A stretch of 64,000 bases of DNA from Dactylorhiza incarnata (GCA_033032865.1 JAWHQI010000009.1:10000001-10064000); one strand, 5' to 3'. Positions 44,441 through 56,513 are shown, numbered from the stretch's first letter. Made by a program: numbers and translations. The notes: generated by a model not told the origin, from the letters alone.

Positions 44441-45630
44441 CAAAGGAGTTCTTTGCTTTGCAATAAGACCGGGCGGTCTGCTTATTGAGACCGCGGTGAC
44501 TGGGCGGTTTGGTTGTAACCACAAGGTTTAATAAAGGAGCTGTGAGCTATGCCGAGCTCGGGCGATCTGCTTTGCGAGACCGCTCGCGATCTGATGGCAG
44601 TTATTGTATCCCAGTTTGTGCGGTGACGACATTCATCTGTCCGCCTATAAATAGGGGTGCAGGGTCCGTCATTAATAACGAGAACTGTAAGAACCAAAGT
44701 TGGCTTGATTGTGCCGGTCTCTCTTTGAGGTCGTGCGGTTTGATATTTTGTCTGATCGGTTTCTGTGTTCGCAGGTTAGCGGTTTGCATCTCGCGGTCAG
44801 CTTGTCTCCTACTTCCAGCTTTGAATAAACCAGTCTAGGAGGACTGTGTTTAGGTGTTCGCGGTCTGTGCAGCGGACTTTGTTGATTAAGCAGTCTTAAG
44901 TGGCCAGGAGGTCTTGAGTTGCGGTCTGTTATAGGTTGCAGTTCTTCGTTCAAAGTTCGCGGGTTCTTCTTTGATCAAGACCATGCGGTCTGGGCGATCA
45001 AGAAGTGCGAACTATTTGTTTTCAGCAGAGGAATAAAGCTGCGAGTTGGCGGTCTGTGGTTGCGGTCTGGCATATGCGGTCTGTACTCTGTTCGCGCGGT
45101 CTCAGCGGCTTCCGTCCACCTTGTCTGTTCGTGCGGTCTGGCGGTCTCAAGTGCCAGGTCGCTGTAGCTTGTTTTACACTTGTGTTTTGTGCTTCTCTCC
45201 TCCGTAATTCTTATGAATCATGTCTCGCCATGTATACCTCGCTTTGTAAAGAGATAGTTAATACCATAGTACTATTCGGTCTTCTCATTATCACTGTTGT
45301 GCTAGACTTGTGAATGGTTTATGGGAAGTGTGTTCCGCATATTTTTCACTTCATCTCCGGACCTCAAGTCTTTTCAACACAAAAATCCCCCAGGAACACA
45401 ACACATGGTTATACCTGCATGAAGAACACCTAGGACCACTAGAAGGACATTAACACATAGACAAAAATAAAGCAAAATAGAAAGAGAAGGAAAGGCAATC
45501 TCCTTTATGCATGGAATGACCTAAACTAAGCTACAAATAGCTAAATCTTTCTCAATAGACTATAAGAATACAAACCGAGATTTCATGCTATTATCAAATG
45601 AAAGATGAGCGATACGAGATGAAACTGAGC
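44441..45630 (+). mobile_element. GCGGTC-repeat sequence I, probable LTR
   Basis: CG-rich DNA with many GCGGTCTG words and GACCGC/GCGGTC pairs (44468-45170). A good TATA box TATAAATAGGGG (44646-44657) is on the plus strand, suggesting an LTR promoter. No TG...CA boundary, primer site or coding domain could be found. Short frames across it are incidental. Confidence 0.45.
44646..44657 (+). promoter_or_regulatory. TATA box in sequence I
   Basis: CCTATAAATAGGGG preceded by GACCGCTCGCGATCTG-type repeats, the same array-then-TATA order as in the LTRs around it. Confidence 0.55.
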
Positions 45631-47084
45631 TATTAAAGGTGTGGAACAACCCTATTACTAATTTGGTCTAGGATCACTATCTGTTGACTAAGACTAAGTT
45701 GACCCCAATGTATAGTCTAAGGGTCAAGGTTTTAGGCTGTCTGAGTTAGTGTCACAACCCGCATTTTCTCCGAATTTAAGAATATCAGAGTAAGAGAAAA
45801 TACACGTCATGATGCCACGTCATACAGGAGACAACTGTAGACGCTCAGGCGGGAACCTATTACTTTACTAAACAAACATGATTATATGATAAGTCATCAT
45901 TTGAAATCATTTATCAGGGGTTTTGAGATAAGAACTGTGTCTCTCAGTTCGTGGATCAACTAGTCCACCGAGAAAGTATATATAATTGCAGCGGAAAGTA
46001 CTTGATTTAATTTACTTAAAGTCCTACATGTATGCAAACGACGGAGCATGAGGTAAATGATATGCACATAACTAGGCGTACTGTAAGAGTAGAAAATACC
46101 TTTAGGCGACTTTAAAGTAAGGGTTTCAGTTAGAAAGAATGCAATGAGGATGAAGAAAAAAAACCATTTTATAACTATAGTGCACCTAGCGTAAATCATT
46201 CCCAGAGGGTAAGATACACAAGATCTAAAAGTAGTGGCATAATCTGGCAAATAATCTATAAAGTATAAAAAGGGGCATAATGGGCGTCAACAACATGACA
46301 CTAACCCATTGGCACCAACTACTATGTCTGAGCACAAGAAGTAACTAAAACAACTACCTCGCAGCAGCGGGGTGAACAGCTACTAAAACTCTGAACTTCA
46401 GGCTACACCACTAGCCTTTACAGCTCTGAACCTGAGGCATTCAATAAAACAAAGAACGCCTCAGCAAGGAATTGCAAGTGGCAGGAAACTAACAGAAAAA
46501 CAAGCAAGGCATAAGGGGTACCAACCCAAGCCAAATTTACCGAAAGAGAGCTCTGAACAAAGAACCAACGAGCATCAAGTGCACTAAATATCAAAAGAGG
46601 AACAACACGTTCATTTATTTAGTTTCATCAATTAAGGAGACTGATCAGCTCAAATTATACGGGAGCGGTAAACTACCTCCGCTACCCAAAGCCCAAAAGC
46701 AGGTGAGGGTACCACTAGACCCAACCACCAAAACACGACTACCGTGCAAGGCTATAACATTTTCCCCCACTGTCCCCCAAACACAACTACTGTGTAAGGC
46801 TAAAGACAGTAGTTCTTATTACTTAAATTTTAATTAAACACGGGACGCTGCCCAAAAGGATAATCACTGGAAGGCCCTAAGAAATAGGGTCAAGACGAAG
46901 TACACATCGATCAATATGAATCATAAGAGTGACTCAAATGTTAACAGACCACAACGAGTAAAAAGAGGTTCAAACGAGAGGGATTCGAGATCAGAAGAAC
47001 TGAAGGGTCACTGGCAATCATCCAAGTACACCCGAGGGGACACGAGATTCAAACACGAGAACTCAACGAAATCACATGCGTTCC

Positions 47085-47225
47085 GGGCGGGGTTCCAAGG
47101 GGCCGCGCCCCTGGCGGGGTCTTAGGGGCAGAGCCCCTAACGGGGTCCAAGGGGCAGCGCCCCTGGCGTTCCGAGCGGGGTCAAGGGGCAGAGCCCTTGC
47201 GGGGTGCGGGGCAGAGCCCCGTCCA
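47085..47225. repeat. GC-rich tandem repeats in LTR J
   Basis: About four units of ~43 bp, each centred on AGGGGC-(AGA/CGC)-GCCCCT and separated by GGCGGGGT. They are not seen in LTR M, so they were gained by J or lost by M. Confidence 0.75.
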
Positions 47226-47277
47226 AATTTTGAAATCCCACCACCGAAAACCACACAAAAACCACCTCAAATTGAGG

Positions 47278-47600
47278 ACTTCTCGAGAAATAGAAGGTTG
47301 AATTCTCGAGAAAAAGGCAGTCTCTCGAGATACGAAAGGTGATTTCTCGAGACATCAGAAGGAATTCTCGAGACATCAAGGAATTCTCGAGACAAAGCAA
47401 GGGATTTCTCGAGACATCAAGGAATTCTCGAGACAAAGCAAGGGATTTCTCGAGACATCAAGGAATTCTCGAGACAAAGCAAGGGATTTCTCGAGACATG
47501 GAAAGGATTTCTCGAGACAAGACAGGCAATTTCTCGAGTAATAAGCAGTTTCTCGAGACATAAGGTAAGTGATTTCTCGAGTAAGCTAGAATCAGCAAGA
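47278..47600. repeat. CTCGAG tandem array in LTR J
   Basis: About fifteen TTCTCGAGA units spaced ~20 bp (for example ATTTCTCGAGACATCAAGG). On the minus strand this lies downstream of the TATA box, hence transcribed. Confidence 0.85.
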
Positions 47601-49746
47601 AAAATGGAATTTATTTAGCTCATGGTTTTCTCCAAGGAAAAACTAGATACTAGGGTAAGATTGAAGAGGAGAAATCAAGGGGAGGTTCTTGATCATAAGT
47701 TACTACACCAAACACACAAAACTCTTGCTAATCAGCATGACAAGAGCTCAAAACGAGCAAACCAATCGTCAAAAGAATCAAGAGAGAAAGAGGAAGAAAC
47801 CACTTGCCTTAACCTTGCAAAACTCGAGATCCTCCGCTCCGAAGGCTAAGGAAACACTCAAGCACGAAATCCTAGAACGATTCGGACCAAAAGGAAGAGA
47901 TAGGTCACCGCCAAATCTCCCAAAACTCCACGAAACGAGAAAAGCTTACGGCTAGAATGAAGATCTCGCCGAGAGCTTTCCAAATCTTCAAACCAATCCC
48001 GATTCCGACCACTACAGTCCTAGAAATCACCGGCCGGAAGCTCTCCGAAGCTCCGCTCTCGCCCTAACCCTCGGTGGCTGATTTTGATCGAGGAAAAGGA
48101 AGATGAATAGGAGGAGATGTTTTAGGTATTTATATGAAAACCTAATTTAATATTTAATTAATTAATTCCCTTATTTACTTAAACTGCGAGGGCGACCAGA
48201 TTACCTCGGATTTCTACGAAATTCGCGCCTTAACTGAAAAACGGCGCTACGAATCCAACGGCAGAGTCAGAATTCAATTCCGACGAGCCAAACTCCGGAT
48301 AAAGCCTTCCAAAGCTAAAATCTTGATATCCACTCAAAATCTTCACTTTAACTCGAAACGACGCGAAATCTCGCACGCTTGAACTAAATCACAAGCTTTA
48401 ACTAAGCTAAAACTCGAAACACTACCAGACGAGCTGACATAACGCCCTTACGCCAAAATTACGTCACAGAGGGTACGTAAAATAATTAACAAAAATCAGG
48501 GGCGTTACAGTTAGCTAGAACCTAGGAAAAACTCTAAGTTTCTACGTTCAACGAACTCCATTCTGCGTTCGACGAAATCAGTTCTGCGTTCGACGAACAT
48601 CATGCTCCAGTCTGCGTTCGACGAACTCCTTCCTGGGTTCGACGAACGGCGTGTTTCAGTTCGACGAACTTCATTTTCAGCTCGACGAACTCAGTTCTCC
48701 ATCCATTCCAGCAGTTTATCTTTCAGTTCGACGAACTCTAGTTTGAGATTGACGAACTCAGCTCTGCGCTCGACGAATAAGTATAAAGATGTTCAGTTCG
48801 ACGAAAGTGCTTCTCAGATCGACGAACTCAGTTCTTCTAGCCAGATTCAGCAGATTATCTCTCAGTTCGACAAACTCCAGTTTGAGATCGACAAACTCCA
48901 GATTGTGTTCGACGAATTATTCAGTTCGACAAACTCCAGATTCAGTTCGCCGAACTCAACTTTCAGTTCGATGAACTCAGTTCTCAGATCGACGAATTTT
49001 CTCCTCAGCTCAAAATTTATGATAGATCAATTATATATTCTTCTCTGAACTCAGCTCGACTAATCAGCAACGGATCTATTCTTTCAGATACGACAAGTTT
49101 TTATCTATCCTTTTATTATTCCTTTCCATTCTCTTCTCTCGAGAAAGTAGCCGTTGACATATATTGGAAAAGGATACTTTCATGGAAAAGGAAAAAGAAA
49201 TTAATGTTTATTGCTGAATCAATTTGCAGTTCCAAGATATATTCTCCTCTGATTATTTTATTCCTTAATTAGAATATTTGAATTTCAAATTTGAGATATA
49301 TTCTCTAAGGAAAAAGGATGAAGTTAGATCAACAACATTGCAGTAGGTAGAACTAGAGAAGAAACAGTCGAGAGAAAGAAATTCAACAAGTCAAAAAAAG
49401 CTTTCAGAGTTCATCTTCAACATCAGCATGTTTATTCTCTGAGAACATCAAACATATTCTCTCAGTTTTCAGCTGCAAGTTTCTAATCTTCAAAGAGCAA
49501 CAACAATCTGAGAAACATTTCCTCTTAGATTCATTTGCTATCAAGGAAGATCATTTACATCAGACTAGGGGAGCTTTACAACAACAAATCCACTAGTCTT
49601 CTCTCAGCTTGTTGACAGAGAATATCTTCATAAACCCTCTTTATCCCATCTTGTACAGGGTTCTAACTCCCTTCAAAAGTTAACCCTTTGGTGGGAGGGC
49701 ACCTGATCAAAAACTTGTGGTTGGTGGCAGGGCACCTGATCAAAAA

Positions 49747-49985
49747 AGCTGGGCGGCCTGCGGATTGGAGACCACAGAGACCGCGCGGTCTGCGTTGGTT
49801 CTCTGGTCAGTTTTATCTCAGCGGTTTGTTCTGACCGGTCTGATCTGGGAGACTGCCTCTTCTGTCTGGGCGGCTTGCGCGGGTTGGTCTGACGACTTGT
49901 CCTAAGTCGGCCAGATGTTCTTGGTTTGCCTTCTTGCAGTGACCGGGCAGTCTGACTACTACTCTAGTTGGTCTGGTTACTGAAG
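49747..49985 (+). mobile_element. I-like GCGGTC-repeat fragment
   Basis: GGGCGGCCTGCGG, GACCGCGCGGTCTGCG and further GGTCTG words, the same style as 44441-45630. It lies between the broken H2 LTR and the truncated G 3' LTR. Confidence 0.5.
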
Positions 49986-50701
49986 GACTACCCAGACCTA
50001 GTCGCCAACACAAGGCAAATTCTCTAAACGGTTACAAAAAGTATGGAATGGAAATAATGAAAACAATAATAAAACTCCCTATATGAGATCTCTAGAGATA
50101 AGGATGAAGGATCGTTGTCGTATGAGCGAAGTCGAAGCGATCGTCCTTCGGATGTAGCGTGACATTGTCCTCCTCCAGAATTCTCCTTAAGCTTTTTGTG
50201 GGAGATCCATCTTCGGCAGCATAACAACACTGGAATTGTGGCACAAGGAACCTATCTGGGATGGATGATCAAAATGATCGAGGTTGTCTTCAATTTATAG
50301 ACCTTGGAGCTAGCGCCTGCGGTAGTACTTAGCACCTGCGGTATCGTTCGTGTGGAGCGGTTGCGAAACCGTCGCCGACGTGGCTCTATGCACGAACTTG
50401 AGATAGCGCCTGCGGTAGCGATAAGGAACCGCTGAGACGGAACCGCTGAGACAAAATCGTTGAGATGATCTTGAGCTAGCGCCTGGCGTTAGCGCTAGCG
50501 TTGGCGGTAGCGCTAGCGCATGCATTAACCTCTAGCGCTGGCGGTAGTGCTCCATTCAGAAAGTTTGATTCCATGTTGCCTTCTACCTATGGAGTATTGC
50601 ACCTATAGTTCCTGCACACGATAAACACACTACAAGCAATATCAAATACAATATGGGATTTGTTATTCTCAAACAAAGGGATGTGACACACATGTCCAAC
50701 A
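49986..50701 (-). mobile_element. 3' LTR of element G, truncated
   Basis: Minus start TGTTGGACATGTG at 50701. It keeps U3 with the GCTAGCGC array (50300-50545) and TATAAATTG near 50297, then breaks at 49986 within the CCTAGACC region. Confidence 0.9.
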
Positions 50702-52160
50702 ATCTCCTCCTTTTGATAATAACAAATCCTCTAAGCAAGAAATCAATAATAGTGTTTATAGATAAGATAAGCAAGATAGTTGTGCAACTATAGTATATAA
50801 CAAGCATGATGAAATTGTGCATACTCCCCCTATATAAATGCAATTTTATGTTCTACTCCACCTAAATGATAGATTACATGAATTATTCTCCCCTTAATCT
50901 TCTATATTTCTCCTATATAGATTTCTTCAATTAATCTCCCCTTTTGGTATTATCAAAAGAAGGTGGGGTGAGGGTAGTAAGGAGGCATTCTTTAGGCTAG
51001 TTATAAATCATGATCGAGCTTTTGTAATATATGAAATGATAAAAAGTTTAAGCATAGCACATATAAGAGATTTCAAATATAAAGATAAGAGTTGCAAGCA
51101 AGCGGAAGATTATAATAACCATCTTTTTGTAGGAATGAAAAGCATAAGTAAAAATATGTGTTTTAGTTCAAAATTGAAAGATGTTTTAACCTTTTTGAAA
51201 TCTCAAAGTTTTTCATAAAAATACCAAGCATGAAATGAACATATCAAAGGGAGATTATACTACAATGTTACTTAATTCTAAGTTCAAGAAATACCAAAAC
51301 ATTGTAGAGATCATGCTAGGTTTATCTAGTGCATTTTTATATAAAGAGTAGTGTAGATAAAGCATTAGAATCCAATACTCATGAGAAGAAGTGTTATGAA
51401 AGATAATGATGTGCACATAAGTGTATTTTGGGCAATGTTAACAATTGATTTAAATCAACAAAATACAAGACATATGTAAAGTAAAGTGCACAATAAAACA
51501 CAAGTAAATTACTTTCACACACTTTTAATGCACAAAATTATTTTAACAAAGTGGTGTAATAACTAAGGTTTGCACAAGACACTTTACTATTCTTTCCAAG
51601 GTGCTCAACCTCACAATGCTTATGAAGACTTATCAGGAGGTTCAAGTAGTGCTTGGTGGAGTTATATTTGTCTACAAATATAATTGTTTTTTTCATATTT
51701 GTGAGACAACATTCTCTGAATACACTTGTTTTGCAAACCAAAATTTTTATCTTAACCACTTTTCTAAATTTCATAAGTGCAATTCAAATGTAGTGTATGC
51801 AATAAACTTATGCAAGTTTTAATTCATTGTACAAATACAATACACAAGCAAGCATTTTTAGATTTAGACACACATGTTGATTACCAAAATAAGTGAGTGA
51901 AATGTATCATTATCAATCATAAGACATTTACTCATACTTAGAGGCATGCTAAGCTTGGTTCTACACATTTGCAATAAAATTGATGCACTTTAAATAGATA
52001 TATCAAAGCATGATAAGCAAAACAATGTTCATAGTAATTTGAAAGAATATGTTTTAACATTGTAAATAATTCTAAATAATAGAAATCATACATGCTTGAT
52101 ATTGGCAATAAAGATCATACAATTTTTTTGTTTTGAATATGATAAGCATGATGAATTCCT
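50702..52160 (-). other. Element G 3' non-coding region conserved with D and F
   Basis: Polypurine tract CAAAAGGAGGAGAT (50702-50715) with a second CCAAAAGGGGAGATT at 50934-50950. It holds one stem-loop module (51596-51656) and the shared block GCATGCCTCTAAGTATGAGT (~51930). The second module found in D and F is deleted here. Confidence 0.7.
51596..51656 (-). ncRNA. Conserved stem-loop module, G copy (candidate)
   Basis: On the minus strand a CCAAG/CTTGG outer stem and an AACCTC/GAGGTT inner stem (51637-51642 with 51607-51612) surround TGATAAGTCTTCATAAGCAT. Confidence 0.45.
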
Positions 52161-52189
52161 TGAAACATAAATTTGAAATCCGTCTGTCC

Positions 52190-52470
52190 ATCATTCGTCG
52201 AGACTTCACGGGAACATTCGATGAATTGCCTTAGCCATCGTCGAGACTTCACGTGAACATTCGACGAATTGACTTAGCCATTGAAAAATACTGACCAAAG
52301 CTTGAAAACTGTCTTCTGTTTTCATTCGTCAAAATTCGTCGGGAGTTCTCGAGAACATTCGACGAATAGCCTTAGCCGCAGAAATTTCTTCTTTAAACTA
52401 GAAATTCGGCTTCTGTCTGGATTCGTCGAGATTCATCGGAACTTCACGAGACATCTCGACGAATTGACTT
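52190..52470. repeat. Internal ATTCGTCGAGA repeats in G
   Basis: Four loosely spaced units of ATTCGTCGAGACTTCACG, then GAACATTCGACGAATTG and TAGCC, forming TTCGTCGA...TCGACGAA inverted pairs. The core word equals that of the H U3 array. Confidence 0.7.
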
Positions 52471-54884
52471 AGCAAAAAATTTCTTTTCTTCTGAAAATCT
52501 GCTCCACTCCTCAAACTTGAAAAACCTTCAGTTTATTAAGTGTCCTTAGAGTAGTTCCATGCTGAAATTTTAGAATTTTTGGAGATCTCTAGGTGGATCA
52601 AATTTGCATGAAACTTTGGCTTTTTCAAATTCTTGTGTTTTTCAAAAACATTTAATCATGAAAAGATAAATTATGAAGACACAAGAGGACATTTTTTTAT
52701 TAAACAACCCAAAATATGCATGATTTAAGTAATAAGTGAATAAAAATGTTCATGCAGTGAGTAATATAAGTATGTCCTAAGATTAAAGGCTACCCCGACT
52801 AAATGTCTACACCCTAGCCTCGTACTAAGTGACGGATGGGCATGAGGAGCTGCACGCATGCCGTAGGTTGGGGTGTTAATCCCATATGTACACACTAGAG
52901 AACACTCAACCTAGCACTCTTTCCCCCCATTGCCTCGCAAGGCCCCACTGGAACCCTCCCCGGTTAAGGACAAGACATGACTTAGAGGTTAGGTCTCTAA
53001 TGTATACAACCCTACGCCCCCGCTATTGTGAGATATAAAGTCATAGGTGAAATAATCTTTTGGACAACCTATGCTTTTAAATCAAAGGGTTGGTATATAA
53101 ACTATGGGTTTTGTTTAATGTGATGAGTTATAAAGCCGCATAGTTTTTCTACTTTTATGAGATGACGAGATGTGATAACTAGCACAATTACTAATATTCA
53201 ATAAGTGACAATTCTAGTATGATGAGTTTTGGGTTTAATGTCATGTCATAAGATTTATATTGAAATTGCATGTATTCAAAAAATGAATTTCAAATTATAG
53301 ATCTAAAATAGAGTGATGATTAAGTTTGATCTATATCTTCATTGCAAAGTTCATTCTCGAGTCTACAAATATGAGAGATACATGCAATCAATAGCAAAGC
53401 ATATCAATACACCAAATAATGGAAAAAACATTATTCAAATTTTTATCATAAGATTCATAATTCTTATTATTGATTTGAGATATTTCTTGATAGAACATGA
53501 ATTATGATTTATGATTATAGAGAATTTTGCATAGAATATATGTTAGATCATCATGATGTATGTAAATTCTAATTTTTCTAGACTTATGACAATATGATTT
53601 GGAGATTTTCTTTTGAATGAGCATGTTCGAATTGGAAGTCTAGAAAATGATGATCATGCTATCATATCAAGGACAAAGATCACAAATATATAGTTTTGAA
53701 ATAGAAAGCCATTCAATAATTGAATTTATTGATCTTTGGTTTTGCATGATAATATATGATTCATGAAACAATATTCATAAATATTCTAATGATTAATCCA
53801 TAAACTATGTGTTTGTTGGAATTTTAGTATTCTATTATAATTTCAAATCACATAGTTATCATCAAATTTAAATAACATTGTATATGTTATACCAAGCATA
53901 AATATATAATCATAGACCAAGAAGTGATGCTAGAATGATGAGTTTGAATGCAATGTTATTACATAGGATTAATGGAGATAATGTTGCATGTAATATGAGA
54001 AGTTTTCATATTAATATTCCTTAGACAAAGAATGAAATGATTAAACTTTTGATTTGAACTTAATGATACAAGACGATTCTAAGGTCTAAAGAACATGCAA
54101 ACAATGGTGACACTCATTTCACACAATATACAAAGGATATCATGTGATGAAAAATCCATAGACACAGAAATTTCCAAATCAGGCAAACTAAGAAAGTTTT
54201 TTTTATAAAAAGAAGTTGAAATTGGGAAAATGGACAACACCAAAAGAACTTAAATGAGCAAGCCTAGTTTGCCGTTGGATGGAGATTTTTGTGCTCTTTC
54301 CGAAAATATATTAAACGCGAAAATCAGGCGAGGGAATCAAAAGATATGGATGTTTGAAGTTTTGATCGTAAACTCGCATTTTTGAAAGATTAAACATGCG
54401 TTTAGATGAATTTATGTTTTCAATTTTATTTGATAATATTCTTCATTATAAGGGTTATCATATGCAGCAAACAAATATTGAATAAAAAAAAATGTTGCGC
54501 ATTTTAATTTTTAGTTTAAGCCCTTTAATAAACCATTTAAATCCAATCTTTAAAATAGTTTCAATAGTCTTGATAATAATTTCAAAATTCAAGTTCTAAT
54601 GATAATTCAAGACAATTAAGGGTAAAGGATTTAAAAAGATAAAGTACAATCAAAGATGAGAGATAGATCACTTTGAGAAAAAAAAATATATGACTCAATG
54701 TTCAATTTTAATTCAAATTTGATTTGATAAACACTAGGCTTAATATATGAAAGTCATATTACATGATATATAAAGTGATCATAGCATGTTTGTTCAAAAA
54801 ATAAAAAATAAACAAAAGTAAAAAAGAGACAATAAGCATATCATGAAGTAGAGTAGTGATATTACTTTTTTATTTGTTTTTACC
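52471..54884. other. AT-rich non-coding DNA of element G
   Basis: No supported ORF. The exception in composition is 52780-53035, a GC-richer island reading GGCTACCCCGACTAAATG through CCCCGGTTAAGGACAAGACA, distinct from its surroundings. Confidence 0.55.
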
Positions 54885-55790
54885 TCATGCAAATGATAAG
54901 ATACTAATGAATGAGAGATTTAGGTATCCAAAGGGGACCAAGTGGGATGGTTCCTTTGGGTAACCAAATACATCGTTGAGTTTTTTAGAAGATAGTGATG
55001 AATGGGCATTTTCAATTAAAGATGATATATCATTTTTCTTTAAGGGTCTCCATTCATACCTTGCTAGTTTATATTTTAAATTCATATTATGATTATGTGA
55101 CATTTTGATATGATTATATTTGTTTGAAAAATAATTCATTTGTGATTTATGTTTATTCAAATTATTTTTCAAAATAGATTGATGTTGATAATCATAATGA
55201 TTTTCATTATATGGATTCTTTGAAATTTTATAAGAGTGTTTGTCTTTCTTTAGAAGTGATTGTTGAAAGAGTGGGTTACAATATGTTTTAGAAGATTGAT
55301 TATTATTTTGATGATTTTCATTTCCAATCTTTCTTATAGACATACTCTTATAATATGAAGGATAATATTTTATATTTAGATTTTCATGAAAATGAGTTTT
55401 TAAATTTGAGTCATGATTGAAAATATATTGAGACTTATAATAATGACTCTTAAGAATTTTGTGAGGATCATAATTCTTTTTGAAACTAAACTCCTTTTGA
55501 TTTAATGTGTGAAAATGGTCCTTTTTAGAAATGATTTTGTAAGTTAATTTATCCTTGTTATTCAAAATCTTATGATGAAATTCATTAGATGACATTTGAA
55601 ATTTTTCAACAAAAGATTTTAATTGAATTAACTTACAAGTTAAAGCATCATTTTCAACTATCAATTTTTCATTATGTTCTTTAGAAACTAAGAGCCCCTT
55701 TTCAATATCCTTGAATTTTTCTTTTAATAGATTGCAATCTAAATAAGGAATAGGAATTTTACCTAAAGAGCATGAAAGAGAATCTAACAC
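54885..55790 (-). CDS. 301-aa coiled-coil/Asn-Lys-His-Tyr-rich protein of element G
   Basis: An uninterrupted 301-codon frame. Residues ~20-75 form a coiled coil (LLKEKFKDIEKGLLVSKEHN and following). The next ~160 residues are extremely rich in Asn, Lys, His, Tyr and Ser with no known fold. The tail has LKYKLARYEWRPLKK and a hydrophobic end LNLSFISILSFA. It sits where the C-terminal part of SIRE Gag should be (D has a coiled coil then KQIWVPK), so it is probably the Gag C-terminus, cut from its N-terminal half by lesions at 55790-56060. Lack of a zinc knuckle and of pol is notable. It could be a new element-specific protein. Confidence 0.55.
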   Translation of the reverse strand: MLDSLSCSLGKIPIPYLDCNLLKEKFKDIEKGLLVSKEHNEKLIVENDALTCKLIQLKSFVEKFQMSSNEFHHKILNNKDKLTYKIISKKDHFHTLNQKEFSFKKNYDPHKILKSHYYKSQYIFNHDSNLKTHFHENLNIKYYPSYYKSMSIRKIGNENHQNNNQSSKTYCNPLFQQSLLKKDKHSYKISKNPYNENHYDYQHQSILKNNLNKHKSQMNYFSNKYNHIKMSHNHNMNLKYKLARYEWRPLKKNDISSLIENAHSSLSSKKLNDVFGYPKEPSHLVPFGYLNLSFISILSFA

Positions 55791-56513
55791 ATCAATATTT
55801 GATTCTACGTTATCGTTTGCTTTTAAAGATTTATTTTCTCAATGTAATTTGGAATTAGCAATTTTTAACTTTAAAATTTTACGTTTAGCAATTTTAAGCA
55901 TACGAGAAGTAGAAATAGAATTTGTTACAAAAAGAGAAGATTTAGATTTTCTTACCTTGCTATAGTTTCCGTCTTCTCTTTTGCTTGATGTTTTGCCAAC
56001 AAATGAGTCCAACATTGTGACGTTGTATTCTTCTTCCTCCAAGCATGAGTCCTCATCGATTTATTCTCTTGGATCCATAAGGAATTCCTCGTCGATTTCT
56101 CTCTTAGATTTATCTTCCTCCAAGAATGAGTCCTCTTTGATTTCTTCTCTTGGATCCATAAGGAATTCCTCTTGTTCATCATCTGTGGAAGGAAGACTAT
56201 AAGATTTCTCAAGAAATTTCCAAACATCATAAGTAGTAGGAAATGTATAAATAAGTTTGAAAATATTTTGATCTAATGCACAATATAGACTATTCATTGA
56301 TTTGGCATTTAAAAACATTTCATTTTTATTAAGAATACTTGGGGGCATTTTAATTGTAATATTGCATACTTCAATATCCAAAGATTTAAGAAATTTTTCC
56401 ATAGGAAATTTCCACCCATTATAAGTTTTGCCTTCAAATAAAGTTGGTGCTAAAGATTTTTCATTTATAGGAAAGTTTCCCCTACTAGTAGAAGCGAGAT
56501 CATGAGACGCCAT
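55791..56513 (-). pseudogene. Gag N-terminus of element G
   Basis: ATG 56513: PTLFEGKTYNGWKFPMEKFL, MNSLYCALDQNIFKLIYTF and YDVWKFLEKSYSLPSTDDEQ (UBN2-type). Then comes an in-frame duplication: EEFLMDPREEIKEDS is followed by EEDKSKREIDEEFLMDPRE. A stop follows, and the sequence onward to 55790 is coding-like in other frames (LKIANSKLH-type coiled coil). Confidence 0.8.

Larger units (their letters stand above)
45750..48509 (-). mobile_element. Solo LTR J, Tekay-like gypsy family
   Basis: 2760 bp, TGTCACAACC...GGCGTTACA (minus start TGTAACGCCCC), flanked by GTTAG at 45745-45749 and 48510-48514. It matches LTR M (57861-60361). TATA on the minus strand is CATATAAATACC near 48128, so U3 is short (~375 bp) and R/U5 very long. 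It contains the GGGGCAGAGCCCC repeats (47085-47225) and CTCGAG repeats (47278-47600). Confidence 0.9.
45631..49746 (+). mobile_element. H2: H-family LTR in plus orientation, split by J
   Basis: 45631-45749 and 48510-49746 together match the H 3' LTR in reverse complement, from TGTGGAACAACC (one T lost) through the TTCGACGAAC array, a TATATATTC box near 49032 and the leader. The match stops in the same GGGCACCTGATCAAAAA repeat where the H 5' LTR is broken. There is no polypurine tract on its left. Confidence 0.85.

Noticed and set aside
47278..47600. CTCGAG array as a CRISPR-like repeat-spacer array
   Set aside because: Spacers are similar to one another, the units are too short, and the context is a plant LTR.
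44112..49746. H and H2 LTRs as the two ends of one element
   Set aside because: They are in opposite orientation and lack a shared target duplication, so they cannot be the 5' and 3' LTR of one copy.
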